From Edolisoma coerulescens (taxonomy: Eukaryota; Chordata; Aves; Passeriformes; Campephagidae), in NCBI GenBank assembly GCA_013397115.1, contig VWZW01007175.1, positions 102,620-166,619 of the forward strand: 64,000 nucleotides of DNA, in the 5' to 3' direction. A model generated the notes under the pieces. It searched no databases and had not been told where the DNA came from. It worked only from the letters and a program-made list of their open reading frames with translations. A program made the position numbers and the translations under genes. The number at the start of each line of letters is the position of its first letter. Position 1 is the stretch's first letter. Positions 1 through 11,630 of this stretch are shown here, piece by piece.

Positions 1-734
1 CCCCTGTTGCTAAATAATGGGGTTTTTCCCATAAATCCAGGGTGGTTTTGCCCTTTTCCCAACACCTGCACTCTGTGTGTATCCCAGGGGCTGTGGATCC
101 CACATACGGTCTCCAAGGACCGGCTGGAATTTTGTCATCCATTATCTCAGCTCTTTTTTGCACTTCTTGCAAGCACTGGGTGATCTCAGAAGATCTTTCA
201 GCCTTTATTTCCCTTTCCCTGCCAGGGAGCCAGGCCTGCTGGATTTGGATCCATTGCCCTGAGGCGCTGGAAGCTTTTCCAGGCTTTGGGAAAGCTGTTG
301 GCAATTCCCTGAAACAAAACCCTCCCGGAGGCTTTGGAGGGCGAGAGCTCCAAAGCCGGGACAGCTGCAAGTGAGGGGGCAAAGTGACCCCGGGCTGGTG
401 TCACCATCTGCTCCCCTCGGGGCTGGAGCTCTTCCTGCAGGATCCGGCCTTGGCTCGGAGAGGTGGCAGCTGGGCCTTGGAGCTGATGGATCTCCTGAGG
501 GCACCCCATGGCAGGAATCCAATGAAATGGTGGAAAACGTGGCCCTGCCCTGCCCAGGCTGCTCTTGGGGTGGCCTGGCCTCAAAGCCCCCAGCTCAAGC
601 ACAGATGGAAGGGGTTTATGGTTGCAAAATTGTGGAATTTCCGTCCGGCCCTTTGGGGTTCATTTAATTCCAATATTCCAAGTGTGATGGATTTGCTTCC
701 CTTCCTCCAAGTCAGGCCCTTCTCCCAGGTACCA

Positions 735-965
735 AGTGACAGGAGAAGAGGAAATGGCCAGGGGAGGCCAATTCCTTCACCAAAAGGGCTGGAAAGCATT
801 GGAACAGAGTGCCCAGGGAAGTGCTGGAATCCCCAAAAAGCACAATCCTGGCGTGGTCTGGATGTGTCCAAGGCTTGGAACACCCCAGGATAGTGGAAAT
901 GTCCCTGCACTTGTCAGGAGGTTGGAACAAGATGAGCTTTAAGGCCCCAAACCATTCCGGAATTC
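735..965 (+). mobile_element. CR1 LINE 3' fragment (diverged)
   Basis: Diverged sense copy: GGGCTGGAAAGCATTGGAAC is followed by GTGCCCAGGGAAGTGCTGGA and the tail GGCCCCAAACCATTCCGG. Boundaries are approximate. All CR1 entries in this window are 5'-truncated, non-coding 3' ends. Confidence 0.75.
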
Positions 966-1469
966 TGGGCTGATTTCCATGATTCTGGGCCTTCCCTCTC
1001 TGCCCATTTTTTGCCAATATATGCAGGAATGAGCTGGGAAGGACCAGGGGGCAGAGCAAGACGTGGTGGCTCTCACGGGATCCTGCTTGGGAGCACTGCA
1101 GTTTATTTTCAGCTTTTCCAACAGGGATGAATCAATATTATTGGCTCTTCCTGCCCAAAATCACACCACAGAATGGATCCTACCAAAGCTCCATCCAACC
1201 TGGCACTTCCAGCACCCGGAATTGATTGCTGACCACCACTCTGAACCGGAGCTGCAGCTTTAATCGTTTATAATCCTTGCTGGGTTCAAGATCCTCAAGC
1301 AGTTTTTAATCTTCCTTCTCCTCCCACACTCTTTGAAGCGTGGCACTGATTGCCACAGAAGGTTGGGGCTTTTCATGGGGCTTGTTTGGGGTTTTTTTTT
1401 GGATGAGCCATCTGCTGCTTGAGGGGATGCCTCTGAGCTCTCAGATGTGCAGCTGACTTGGTGATTTGA

Positions 1470-1672
1470 GACTCTTTAAGGTCCCTTCCCACTCCAACCA
1501 CTCCATGGTTCTGACATTTGTTTTCTTTTTCTCTTAGACAAGAAATGAAAAAAAAGGTGAATTTCTGTGCACCAGCCTTTCATTCCTGACCGTCCCTATC
1601 CCTTCAGTGCCAGAGGTGTTTCTGTGAGGATCTATTCCATGTTCCCAGGCTGGGGAAATGCAAAGGGGCCTC
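1470..1672 (+). repeat. Left arm of 203-bp inverted repeat
   Basis: Reverse-complement match to 2589-2790, apparently colinear, with only scattered mismatches (by eye over 90% identical). It begins in a CR1 3' tail (TTTAAGGTCCCTTCCCACTC) and runs through non-CR1 sequence to CAAAGGGGCCTC. The spacer is 916 bp. Confidence 0.9.
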
Positions 1673-1754
1673 TTTGTGGCACCAAGCTGGGTGAAGCCGA
1701 TTTTTCTCTCCTATCTTTCCATTTTCTGGCATATTTAGTGACTTGTAAAGATCT

Positions 1755-1845
1755 CTGGGAGGTGTCCCTGCCCGTGGCAAGGCGGTTGGAAGTATGTGAT
1801 CTGTGAAACCCCTTCCAACTCAAACCATTCTGGGATCCTCTGAAC
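1755..1845 (+). mobile_element. CR1 LINE 3' tail
   Basis: GGAGGTGTCCCTGCCCGTGG is followed by CCTTCCAACTCAAACCATTC, the typical last ~90 bp of avian CR1. Confidence 0.85.
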
Positions 1846-2287
1846 TCAGCCCTACTTTTTCTTTAATGAGAACCACACTTTTTATAGAAAAAAATGCTAT
1901 GTCTTAAAAGTGTTGCAATATATTTCCATATAAATATCATGTAGATAAAGCATTATATTTCTATAAAGGTTTGGATCTGGAGCTCAGCACCTGCAGTGTA
2001 ATTCTGAGTCCTGGCACGCAGTTCCGTTCATCATTTAAGGTTTTTTCCTAATTTTTGTGTAGAGAGCTGACAACACCCTCAGTCAGGCCGGTGCTGGTGA
2101 CCCTTCCCAAAAATCTGTGCAGTTTTCAGGTTAGCTCCACAAAAAATTTACTCTTCCAGGCTCGGATAGGCTTTCTTTAGGAGCGAAGTGGCACAGCAGG
2201 AAGAGGGAGTGCACAATTCCTGCCCACCGGGGCTCTGCATTCCGAGGATCGCTTCACACCCTCTGGCAGGGCTGAGCTGATGACTCG

Positions 2288-2443
2288 GGGCTCGATTTTC
2301 CCATTGTTCCACACCTTGACTACAAATTCCTGTGCTTCCAGGGCACTCCAGTTGGCAGTGGGGTGCAGGGGCTCGATTTTCCCCATTGTCCCAAGCCTTG
2401 AGTCCAAATTCCTGCACTTCCAGGGCACTCCACTGAGGTGCAG
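2288..2443. repeat. Tandem duplication, ~80-bp unit, two copies
   Basis: Two adjacent copies begin GGGCTCGATTTTCCC and end CCAGGGCACTCCA (2288-2367 and 2368-2443), with about ten differences. They lie inside the spacer of the inverted repeat. Confidence 0.8.
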
Positions 2444-2588
2444 CTGGATTTTCTAATAGTGCTGGACCAAACGTGCTCCAGAGAGGGACAGTAAACAGAG
2501 GGTGAAGAGGGACAAACGATTTTGTACTCAGGCAGGAGCAGAGAATTCCAGGGCTGGAGGATGTTGTGCCTCATCAGCACCTGCTGGC

Positions 2589-2790
2589 GAGGCCCCTTTG
2601 CATTTCCCCAGCCTGGGGACATGGAATGGATCCTCACGGAAACACCTCTGGCACTGAAGGGATAGGGACGGTCAGGAGTGAAAGGCTGGTGCACAGAAAT
2701 TCACCTTTTTTTCATTTATTGTCTAAGAGAAAAAGAAAACAAGTGTCAGAACCATGGAGTGGTTTGAGTGGGAAGGGACCTTAAAGATCC
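2589..2790 (-). repeat. Right arm of 203-bp inverted repeat
   Basis: Reverse complement of 1470-1672. The outer end merges into the 3' end of the minus-strand CR1 at 2745-3150, so only this arm is attached to a longer CR1 body. Confidence 0.9.
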
Positions 2791-3150
2791 AAAATCCCAT
2801 CCCCTGCCATGGGCAGGGACACCTCCCACTGTCCCAGGCTGCTCCAAGCCCCAATGTCCAGCCTGGCCTTGGGCACTGCCAGGGATCCAGGGGCAGCCCC
2901 AGCTGCTCTGGGCACCCTGTGCCAGGGCCTGCCCACCCTCCCAGGGAACAATTCCTTCCCAAAATCTCACCTGAATTTCCCCTCTGTCTTTTTGAAGCCA
3001 TTCCCTGTGTCCTGTCCCTCCATCCCTTCTCCAAAGTCTCTCTCCATCTTCCCTGTCAATCCTCTCCAGGTCCTGGAAGGCCACAATGAGGTCACCCCAA
3101 AGCTTCCCTTCTCCAGGCTGAGCAATCCCAGCTCTCTCAGCCTTTTAAAA
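2745..3150 (-). mobile_element. CR1 LINE 3' end, ~400 bp
   Basis: Antisense CR1: it starts with the tail (GAGTGGTTTGAGTGGGAAGG), then CCATGGGCAGGGACACCTCC, and continues to GGCTGAGCAATCCCAGCTCT. It is one of the longer copies and a useful internal reference for interpreting the LTR insertion at 39496. Confidence 0.92.
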
Positions 3151-3199
3151 TCCATCTTTAAAATCTTTTTATCACCCCAAAATCTCCCTCAGGGAAAAA

Positions 3200-3252
3200 G
3201 AGCCCTTAGGAGATCAGGTCCCTTCCAACCCAAACCTTTCTAGGAGTCTAAG
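3200..3252 (+). mobile_element. CR1 LINE 3' tail
   Basis: Short sense tail (AGGTCCCTTCCAACCCAAAC), 50 bp after the minus-strand copy and in opposite orientation. Confidence 0.75.
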
Positions 3253-5029
3253 ATCAAAATTTTCCTACTCTTCTTCTCAGAAAAAGGGCATAAATAACAT
3301 TAATTTGTGTGGGGAAGTTCCACTCAGAGCCAACTTGCTGATTCAAATGCAGTTAGTAAATAACCAAGTGGTTTGGAGTCTTAAAGACAAGAATTGTTGG
3401 GTTAGAAAATCGCAGCTTACGAATTGTTCTTGCTTTGTTCCAGCTGAGTCATAGCCTGGGAACTCCAATTGTTTATATATTTTTTTTCCTTGGAAGATGT
3501 TGTCTAAAGAGCAGGCACAATATTCCTCCTGCTGGGTTTAAAAAAAAAATTTAAAAAAATAATAAAAATATAGATCTAATGTTGGGCAAGCAGAGTGTGC
3601 CAGATGGAGGAAGGCAGAATTCCAGGGCTTTGGGGGAAGGCAGCACTACAGAAGGTTTATGGTTACCATTAGATCTGCTTTGGCTGCAGTGAACATCTCC
3701 AAGGATTTTTCCAATGTCTTTTTCCCTCTGTGTTCCTTCAGAGCCTGAAAAAAATAAATTATTGAAATAGGAAATGCATAGGAAATAATAATTATTATTG
3801 CTATTTATTAGCTAAGAAAGCTGCTGGAGATTTGATTTACATCAAAGAATATGGTTTTCATTTAAACAATTTTAAAAATAACTCAATTTGGGGGATTTAT
3901 TTTCCGGTCTGGAGCGGGACTAGTGGAATGGGTGGTGATGGACGAGATTCCAGGGGTCAGATCTGCTTCTTGCTTCCTGAAAAGAGCAAAACCCTGGGAC
4001 TGCACTTTGCTTTTCCCATCTGGAGGCTGTGAAACAGCCTGGCAGGGCTGAAGGCTCCAAACTCTTGCCTTTTCCCTCTTTTCATGACTTTTTGCAGGCA
4101 ATTCCTGTGTTGTGTGAAGGAAAAAAAGGAAACAATGGGGGAAAAAAAAGAATTCCAACGTAATTTTTGTCCTGCAGCAATACCTTGCTGTCAATAATCA
4201 CCAACAACTGTTGGATCCAAGGGTTTTATCCTAGAATTTCAAAATGAGGATGTTTGTGTCAAAAGGATGGTTTACGACAAATGTTTCTAGTTGGGGGAAA
4301 AAAATCCATGCTTGGAAATAAATGTATTTTTAATGAAAGGAGAGAAAAATCCCCGCACAAGAGTTCCAGTGAGGAAATCACACATTTTCCCTGGGAAAAT
4401 GCTTCCATCAAAATACTCCCGCCAGCTCTGTTCACGTTTGTAAGCATTAAGTGGAGCTGAGGAATGCAGCACTGAATTTTAATTCTCTTGACTTCCTTTT
4501 AAAAAACCACGCCAAACAAGTGGAGATGCCTATGGGGGATGCAGGAGTAGGAATTAATTCCTGGGATGTAGACAGGATAATCCGTGTTAGCAAACCCTTG
4601 GAGCGGGTTTACAACAAGATGGAATCAAAGAGGGGGAAAGAGAGCAAAAAATGGGATACCAGCATAAATTTATAGCTAAATTTACTACAGCACCACGTTC
4701 AAATCTCCTGTTACACCTGGGCTGGATTTGGGTTTGTGTGTCAGGCTTGGAGCTCCATTTAAAATTCCCATCAGTTATAAATTTGAGAAAATTGAGGGAG
4801 TTTTCTGCACAGTAACCCAGAATTGGGATGCAGGGCCCACTCATTGGGTGGTCATTATGAGGCACCCCCATAATGAAATGTTCAGGCCTGTGCTTTATAA
4901 ATAATCAAATGTTCTTTGTCAGAGCCATATTAAAATAATTCCACCTCTGAAATACAGAATAATGTCAATTCCTGGCTTGCATTTTGCTTGCTGTAATTTA
5001 ATCACAAAGGGACCAAAGGAAATGGCCTC

Positions 5030-5196
5030 TGCTTGCACCAGGGGAGGTTTAGGTTGGGTATCAAGGAAAATTTCTCCACCAAAATCGTGTCAAGCACTGG
5101 GACAGGCACCCAGGGCAGTGGTGGGATCAGCATTCCTGGAGGGATTTAAAGGATGTGTGGAGGTGGCAGCTGGGGACATGGGGCAGTGGTGGCCTT
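5030..5196 (+). mobile_element. CR1 LINE fragment lacking its 3' tail
   Basis: Sense CR1 (CCAGGGGAGGTTTAGGTTGG, then GGACATGGGGCAGTGGTGGC). It stops abruptly where the opposite-strand CR1 begins, so the tails of both are missing. Confidence 0.88.
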
Positions 5197-5515
5197 AAAG
5201 CCCATCCGGTGCCACCCCTGCCATGGGCAGGGACACCTTCCCCTGTCCCAGGCTGCTCCAAGCCCCAATGTCCAGCCTGGCCTTGGACACTGCCAGGGAT
5301 CCAGGGGCAGCCACAGCTGCTCTGGGCACCCTGTGCCAGGGCCTGCCCACCCTCCCAGGGAACAATTCCTTCCCAATATCCCATCCAGCCCTGCCCTCTG
5401 GCACTGGGAAGCCATTCCCTGTGTCCTGTCCTTCCATCCCTTGCCCCCAGTCCCTCTCCAGCTCTCCTGGAGCCCCTTTAGGCCCTGGAGGGGGCTCAGT
5501 CAGTGATACCAGCCC
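5195..5515 (-). mobile_element. CR1 LINE fragment fused tail-to-tail with the previous CR1
   Basis: Antisense CR1 beginning inside the 3' region (TTAAAGCCCATCCGGTGCC) with no AATGGTTTGGGTTGG tail, then a full body to AGCCCCTTTAGGCCCTGGAG. Confidence 0.9.
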
Positions 5516-6649
5516 AGGAACAACATAGGAATAATCCTGATTTATTTATGTTTGCTGTTCTCATCCTCCCTCCATGAACACCCAGAGTTCCATAGGCTGA
5601 GCACTATCCCTGCCCTGGAGAAATTCCTATTTCTCGACAGCCATTGCTCTACCAGTGCCCTGCTTTGAATTTAACGATTATTAACATCAATTTTCAGTCT
5701 CAGATCAGGTCTTTTACCCGTGTCCAGCCTTGGCACAGGGTTGAAGCTGCTGATGGCACATCAGGCTCCAACAGCTCCACGTTCAGTGGCAGCCTCTGAA
5801 CTCACTTTGAGTTGCCGTGGCTGTTGATACAAAGGATGCACTTAACCTTTTAATTCCTTGGTGCATTCCAGCAGGTTCCTGTTGTCCCAGCCTGTCCCTG
5901 TCCCTGTGCAGTGTCACTGTGGCTCCAAAGGGGGGGCTGGTGCCAGCCTGACCACTTGGATCTTGGAGAGCAGAAAGGTAATGTTTAAAAGTGATAAACT
6001 GTGTTATCAACACCCAAATTTGGGTGTTAATGCAGGTGAGGGCACAGCCTGAGCGTGGCTCTTGTGAGGGACAGCGCTCCCGTGACAGTGCCAGGATTGG
6101 TGTGAAGAGCTGGGGTTCCCTTTGGCTTTGGCTCCCAGAACAGGGGTTTGGGGTGGTTTTGCTCTTAGGAGAGCCTGGTTTTTATTGTGAGGTCCATGTG
6201 GGTGAGACCCAGGGTCCCTCTCTGCTGAACATAGAGGGTTGGGGCTGTTTATTTAGGAGTGCTCCCCTTAGGGCTTAATGACCCACTCAGGTTTTGTTAG
6301 GCTGAACCACGCTGTCACTGATCCTCCAAAACTCCACTGGAGGCTCAAGCTTTCCATTCCAGGGAATTTAAGAGGGGAAACATCTCCAGCTGTGTGGGAG
6401 ACTGTGTGAACAGCTCTGCCCCTGTGCTGGAGAGCTCCTCCCTCACCGTCAGAGCTGGGACACTGCCACCCCTCCCACAGGGCTGGGACAAGGGTTGGGC
6501 ACTGGGATGCTCCATGGACAGTGCTGGTTATTCCCAACCAAACACCTCTGATGGATACGGGAGCCTCAGGCAGTTGCTGATGAGCGTAGGTGAGAGAGGA
6601 CCCTCAACACTGGAATTAACCATTGGTTCCCAGGGATTTTTGGGATAGA

Positions 6650-8240
6650 TGGACCATGCTGCCTTCTCCATGAGTTATCTGCTTTATTTAAGCCTGGCCA
6701 TTACACTGATGGGCATCTGGCCAGTGGAGAGCCCATGCAGCCCCTGCTCCTCTGGGACCTCTCCTTCCCATGGCCCATCCTCCTGCCCCAGTCCTGCCCC
6801 AGCTGATTCTCTGCAGGTTCAAGGCACCAAACCTCCTCTGTCTTCTTTGCTCTCCTCACAAGGTCCTTATCCCCAGATCCACTTGTTCTTGTGCTGTCAA
6901 GCTGTGCTGGCAGGAATCCTGCAGAAGGCTGATTTCATAAATTCTGATGATTGTCTCCCCTCTTCTGCCATCTCTCCAGCTCAGCAGCAGCCCCCCAGCT
7001 GTCTGTTCCTTCCCTGACCATCATTTGTCTCTGTTCTCTGCCCAAGAAGTCCCTGCTTTTCTCTGTCCAGAGAGAAAACGGACAAGTTATGGTTCTCCTG
7101 AGGTGCTGTCACAGGTCCCACCACAACTCTGTCCTCCTGGGAGATGCAAAAGAAATTCTCTTCTGGTCTCTTCTTGGAGTTATCTTCATAGTCCCCATTA
7201 TCTACAATCCTTCTTTTACTCCTTCCCTTCATTTCCTTCTCTCTTTTGGATCTTTTCCCTCACCAGATGAGCACATTTTGAGCTCCTCCGTGGCAGTTTG
7301 GAGCTGCTGCCCCATTTTCCCCTCTTTTAGCACCAATATTATTTATTGTGTTGAAAGCTCTTCAGATTGCTTCTCTTCCAGTTTTACAGCATCATCAAGT
7401 CATGATTTGAGCTGGAGGGGACTCGCAGAAGGCATCTGGCACAGCTCCAGCCCCAAAGGGTTCTGATTAGAGCAGGGTGCTCCACATCCAAAGGCGCTTC
7501 CATCCTGAATGGATGGATTTAATTCTTTTTTCTTTTTCCATTCCTTCATCTTTTGGTCAATCAGCTCTACTGTTGCAATTTAGTAAAGCCATTCCTAAGC
7601 ATTCATTAAAAAAACCCAGGACCACCAGTTCCTTTTTGGACTTGGAGAGCTGTCCCTGGAATTCAGAGCTGCCAACTACGACCTTCTCTTGGCATCCCCA
7701 GCTTCCTTCTTCCTGCACGTGGTGGAGGAGCCGTGTTGGTTCTCCAGCTGACCCCATGCAGTGATTGCTGGGATTTGTTTCCTTCTTTCTGTCTTTTGTT
7801 TTGGTGTCTTTCTCCTCTCTTCACTGGACTTTCAGCTCATTTCCTCTGTCCTGATGTCTCACAGCTCATTTCTGATCTTGTCTCTCTCCTGACAGGAGAG
7901 TTCCCTATGCAGGAAGTCTCCAAGATTTCCATGTGGCAAAACCCTCCAGAGGTTTTATGGCTGGGTGCTGCTGGGCTGCTCTGGAATTGCTGTGATCCTT
8001 CAGGATGGCTTTGACCCTTTTGTTTGGGCCCTGACTCCTCAGTTCTCCTGCCTCAAACCCCAACTCTTCTTTTCCTCCATGACCTGCCCCCATCTAACCT
8101 TTCCACTGGTGATTTTGGCATCCAACACCCATTTATTGCATTCTAAAGTATCTTGGGGCTTCTTCCTGATGCTCCTGAGCCTGGGAGAAATTCCCAATAA
8201 AGACCCACAGAGCTGCCCAGGCTTTGAGGCCCCCTAGAAA
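6650..8240. other. Pyrimidine-rich block, possible decayed antisense repeat
   Basis: About 1.6 kb with marked C+T excess on the + strand (for example CTTCCCTTCATTTCCTTCTC). This gives long stop-poor runs in several frames without coding character. Avian CR1 interior is purine-rich in sense, so a very old antisense CR1-like element would give this skew, but I cannot align it to one. Confidence 0.35.
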
Positions 8241-9037
8241 CTGCTGCTTTGGTAACAATAATTGCATTTCCTGGATTTATTTCTTTAAATTGCTGTTTGT
8301 CACTGAGGTCTCTGCAGGCTCTTGCTGTCTGAAGCAAAGTGTCAGTGATTCTCCCGGGAATTTCACTATGGATTGTCTCAAATCCAACAGGAACGATGGG
8401 AATCGTTGAGCTGCGTGCCTTGGGTGGAACAGACATTTTTAGAGGTTTAGCTGTGTTTATATTCAATAAAAAAAAGGGAAAAGCTCATTTAAAACTGCTA
8501 AAGCTGTGGGCAACCTTCATCTCAATTTAATATCGGGTTTGCTCAGGCTGAAAAAGTGGTTTAGGGTTATGTGGCAGAACCTCCCTAACGAAGCAATTTC
8601 ACTCCGGCTGCTGAAGGGGCTGCCAGAGATTTAAATTCATCAACATTTTATTATATTTAATTTCTTTTTCCCTGGGTTTTTTTTTTTCAGCCCCTGGGTT
8701 TGTAAAACCCAGTTCTCGATTCCTGAAGACTAAAGCTCCAAACGACACATCCTTAAGGCACCTGCTAAATTCCATTATGTCCGCAGTCGGGCTGTAATGG
8801 AATGAAACGTTGGCCGCTGTAGAGTTGAGTAGAAGCTGGAACATTTTGGAGTTTTCTATAAACCACGATCTCATAAAGATGAAAATGACTCCTACAGGAG
8901 GTTACTCAGCATTTGTTCCAGATGCTGGTTTATTTCCTCACTCCATAGTAGAATTTTAGATATAAAATATTTGGGGAATTTACAAAAGAATAATTGTGTT
9001 AAAATACCATTCTGGGGCTGAGATGGTGACAGGGAAT

Positions 9038-9290
9038 ATCCGAATCCTGGAATGGTTTGGGTTGGAAGGGGCATTAAGGATCACCTCATTCCACCCCCTG
9101 CCATGGCAGGGACACCTTCCACTGTCCCAGGCTGCTCCAAGCCCCAGTGTCCAACCTGGCCTTGGGCACTGCCAGGGATCCAGGGCCAGCCACAGCTGCT
9201 CTGGGCACCCTGTGCCAGGGCGTCCCCACCCTCCCAGGGAAGGAGCTGACCAGATGGGGGTCAGTTGATCAATGGTCTTGGAGGTCTTCT
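9038..9290 (-). mobile_element. CR1 composite: antisense CR1 end followed by an inverted CR1 tail
   Basis: 9038-9245 is an antisense CR1 3' end. It switches at CAGGGAAGGAGCTGACCAGA to a short segment ending GGTCTTGGAGGTCTTCTC, which resembles a sense CR1 tail. The same junction occurs at 13805. Confidence 0.8.
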
Positions 9291-10179
9291 CATCCCGTTT
9301 GTCTCTGGTGATTTATTAAATAATATTAAAGTGCTGCTGCCGAGCCCTTCAGGAGGAAAATGGGCCAAGGACCATTTCATGGGGCTCTGGCTGCTGAATT
9401 CAGTTGTTGCTGCTCTTCTTTTTTGAGGAAAATAATGCAAATAAACATTTTCCTCTTTATCTGTGTCAGTTTCCTGGGGTTTTGTGCTTTGCCTGGCTTT
9501 GAATTATCTGATCAAGGCTGGCAGATAAGTTCCTTACAGAGGGTAGGTCTGCAAGGCTCTGGTTTCTAAACTCTTCTGATTTGTTCAAGGTTTAATGGAC
9601 TTGTCCTTGAATGGGATAATTAACATTTGATATGTCTTAAAGATGCTCTTGTCGCCCACTGGCTGATTAAAACAGCAATGGATGGGGCGTGGCAGGGTTT
9701 GATTTCACTTTAATGAAGACGTGGTCATTTCATACCCCTGGGCTGTTTCACTTGGGGAATATCATTAATTACGGACTCGTGAGACTCTGGTTCATTACAA
9801 TAATTCTGAATAAATTACACGAGTAATTGGGTTGAATCATTAATGGGTTTGACAGGCAAGGAGGTTTCACCATCCCAGTCTCAGCGTTGTGTCACTCACA
9901 TTCGGGTTTATCTGTCACTTCAGACTAAAGCTACGGTTTACCTACAAATACCAGTTTTAATTCCTATAGAATATCCCTATAGCTGTGTTTGCTCTTCCCT
10001 GCCTGTCTGGGCTGCTGGAAACACTGTGGTAATTTATATCAGCATTATTGAGGGATTCCTGGGAGGAATGGGAATGCTGGGCCCATGGGAAATGGTTTTT
10101 CCATCAGCAGACAGGGATTTCTGAGCGTTGTCCCCGTCTCAGCAGTGGGAAACACAGGTGGGATGCAGTGGCTCCCTGC

Positions 10180-10300
10180 AGGGATTAAAACTGGGCATGT
10201 GGCACTTGGAGTCGGGGTTTAGGGGAGGACTGGGCACTGTTGGGTGGAGGGTTGGACATGATGATCCTAGAGGGCTTTTCCAACACTTCTGTGATTCCTC
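10180..10300 (+). mobile_element. CR1 LINE 3' end
   Basis: GGTTGGACATGATGATCCTA then GGGCTTTTCCAACACTTCTG: a CR1 3' end of the subfamily with a 'gatgatcctagag' motif. Confidence 0.88.
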
Positions 10301-10604
10301 GCTTGTCCTGATGCCGGCAGATCCAGCCATGGTGGGATGGGTGCAGTTACAGGGCTTTAACCAGATTCCATGCAGGACTTGGAAGCAAAGGATAAGGGAT
10401 GAGATACTCATCTCTTTCAGCCTTAAAAGTCAGTACCAATAAGGATTCCAGCTGGATGTGGGAATGCCTACAGTATAAATCCTCAGTGTGTTGTGGCAGC
10501 TCTTGGATTTCATTGGAATTCCCTTCCCAGGCAGGTGGATTCCCCAGGGGGTGGCACAAATGGAGTTTGCCCAGAGAAAAGGCAGAGCCAGGGCTGTGAC
10601 AGAC

Positions 10605-10988
10605 GCAGCCCTCAGGTACTGGAGAGGAGAAGGCTCCAGGGGAGCTCAGAGCTCCTTCCAGGGCCTGAAGGGGCTCCAGGAGAGCTGGAGAGGGACTGGG
10701 GACAAGGGATGGAGGGACAGGACACAGGGAATGGCTTCCCACTGCCAGAGGGCAGGGATGGATGGGATATTGGGAAGGAATTGTTCCCTGGGAGGGTGGG
10801 CAGGCCCTGGCACAGGGTGCCCAGAGCAGCTGTGGCTGCCCCTGGATCCCTGGCAGTGCCCAAGGCCGGGCTGGACATTGGGGCTTGGAGCAGCCTGGGA
10901 CAGTGGAAGGTGTCCCTGCCCATGGCAGGGGTGGGGTGAGCTGATCCTTAATGCCCCTCCCAACACAAACCATTCCAGGATTCCCTGA
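10605..10988 (+). mobile_element. CR1 LINE 3' end, ~380 bp
   Basis: Sense copy from GAGGAGAAGGCTCCAGGGGA through CATTGGGGCTTGGAGCAGCC to the tail CACAAACCATTCCAGGATTC. It includes the usual CR1 region seen reversed at 5195-5515. Confidence 0.93.
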
Positions 10989-11429
10989 GTTCCAAGTGTT
11001 CCCACCCCAGCAGTGCCAATCCCTCTGTTTGCCTGAAGGAGTCAGAAAAGCCGAGTGGAACTAACAGAGGGTGGGATTTGTGTTTTGCTAGCATGGGATT
11101 TGGGAAATGGAGCCTCCTGGCTGCGGGCAGGTGTTTCAGGAAAGGCTGTTTGGCACTTGGCAGAGTGAACACCTGGCTGGAAACTGAGCTGAGGGTGCCA
11201 CTTGTCACAGGTGTTCAGGCAAACGTCCCAAACCCATCTGCCACCTTCCCTCGGCACTCCTGGCTTCTGGAAATGTCCGACTTTGGCTCCTGGCTCATCA
11301 CCAGCAAACAGGATCTCAGAGCCACAGGGAATTGTGTTCCCCTGGGGTTTGTTAGCTGTGAGTTGTGGATCTGGAAAGTGCTANCTGCAAACCAGCATGG
11401 TTCTAGAATTACACACTAAACTGTATATG

Positions 11430-11437
11430 TGTGTGTT

Positions 11438-11474
<37 letters not shown>

Positions 11475-11475
11475 G
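11430..11475. repeat. (TA)n microsatellite
   Basis: A run of alternating TA from about 11443 to 11466, followed by ATAATATATAG. A single N lies 60 bp upstream at 11384. Confidence 0.9.
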
Positions 11476-11484
11476 GAAATATCA

Positions 11485-11630
11485 AACAATCCCAGACTGG
11501 CTTGGGTTGGAAGGGACCTTAAATCCCATCCAGTGCTACCCCTGCCATGGGCAGGGACACCTTCCACTGTCCCAGGCTACTCCAAGCCCTGTCCAAGCTG
11601 GCCTTGGACACTTCAACAGTGGGATCCTTC
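11485..11630 (-). mobile_element. CR1 LINE 3' end
   Basis: Antisense: GGCTTGGGTTGGAAGGGACC, then CCATGGGCAGGGACACCTTC, ending near GGCCTTGGACACTTC. Confidence 0.9.

Noticed and set aside
1567..2694. Two similar predicted peptides, one on each strand
   Set aside because: They are the two arms of the inverted repeat; the similarity is at DNA level and neither frame continues beyond the arm in the same way.
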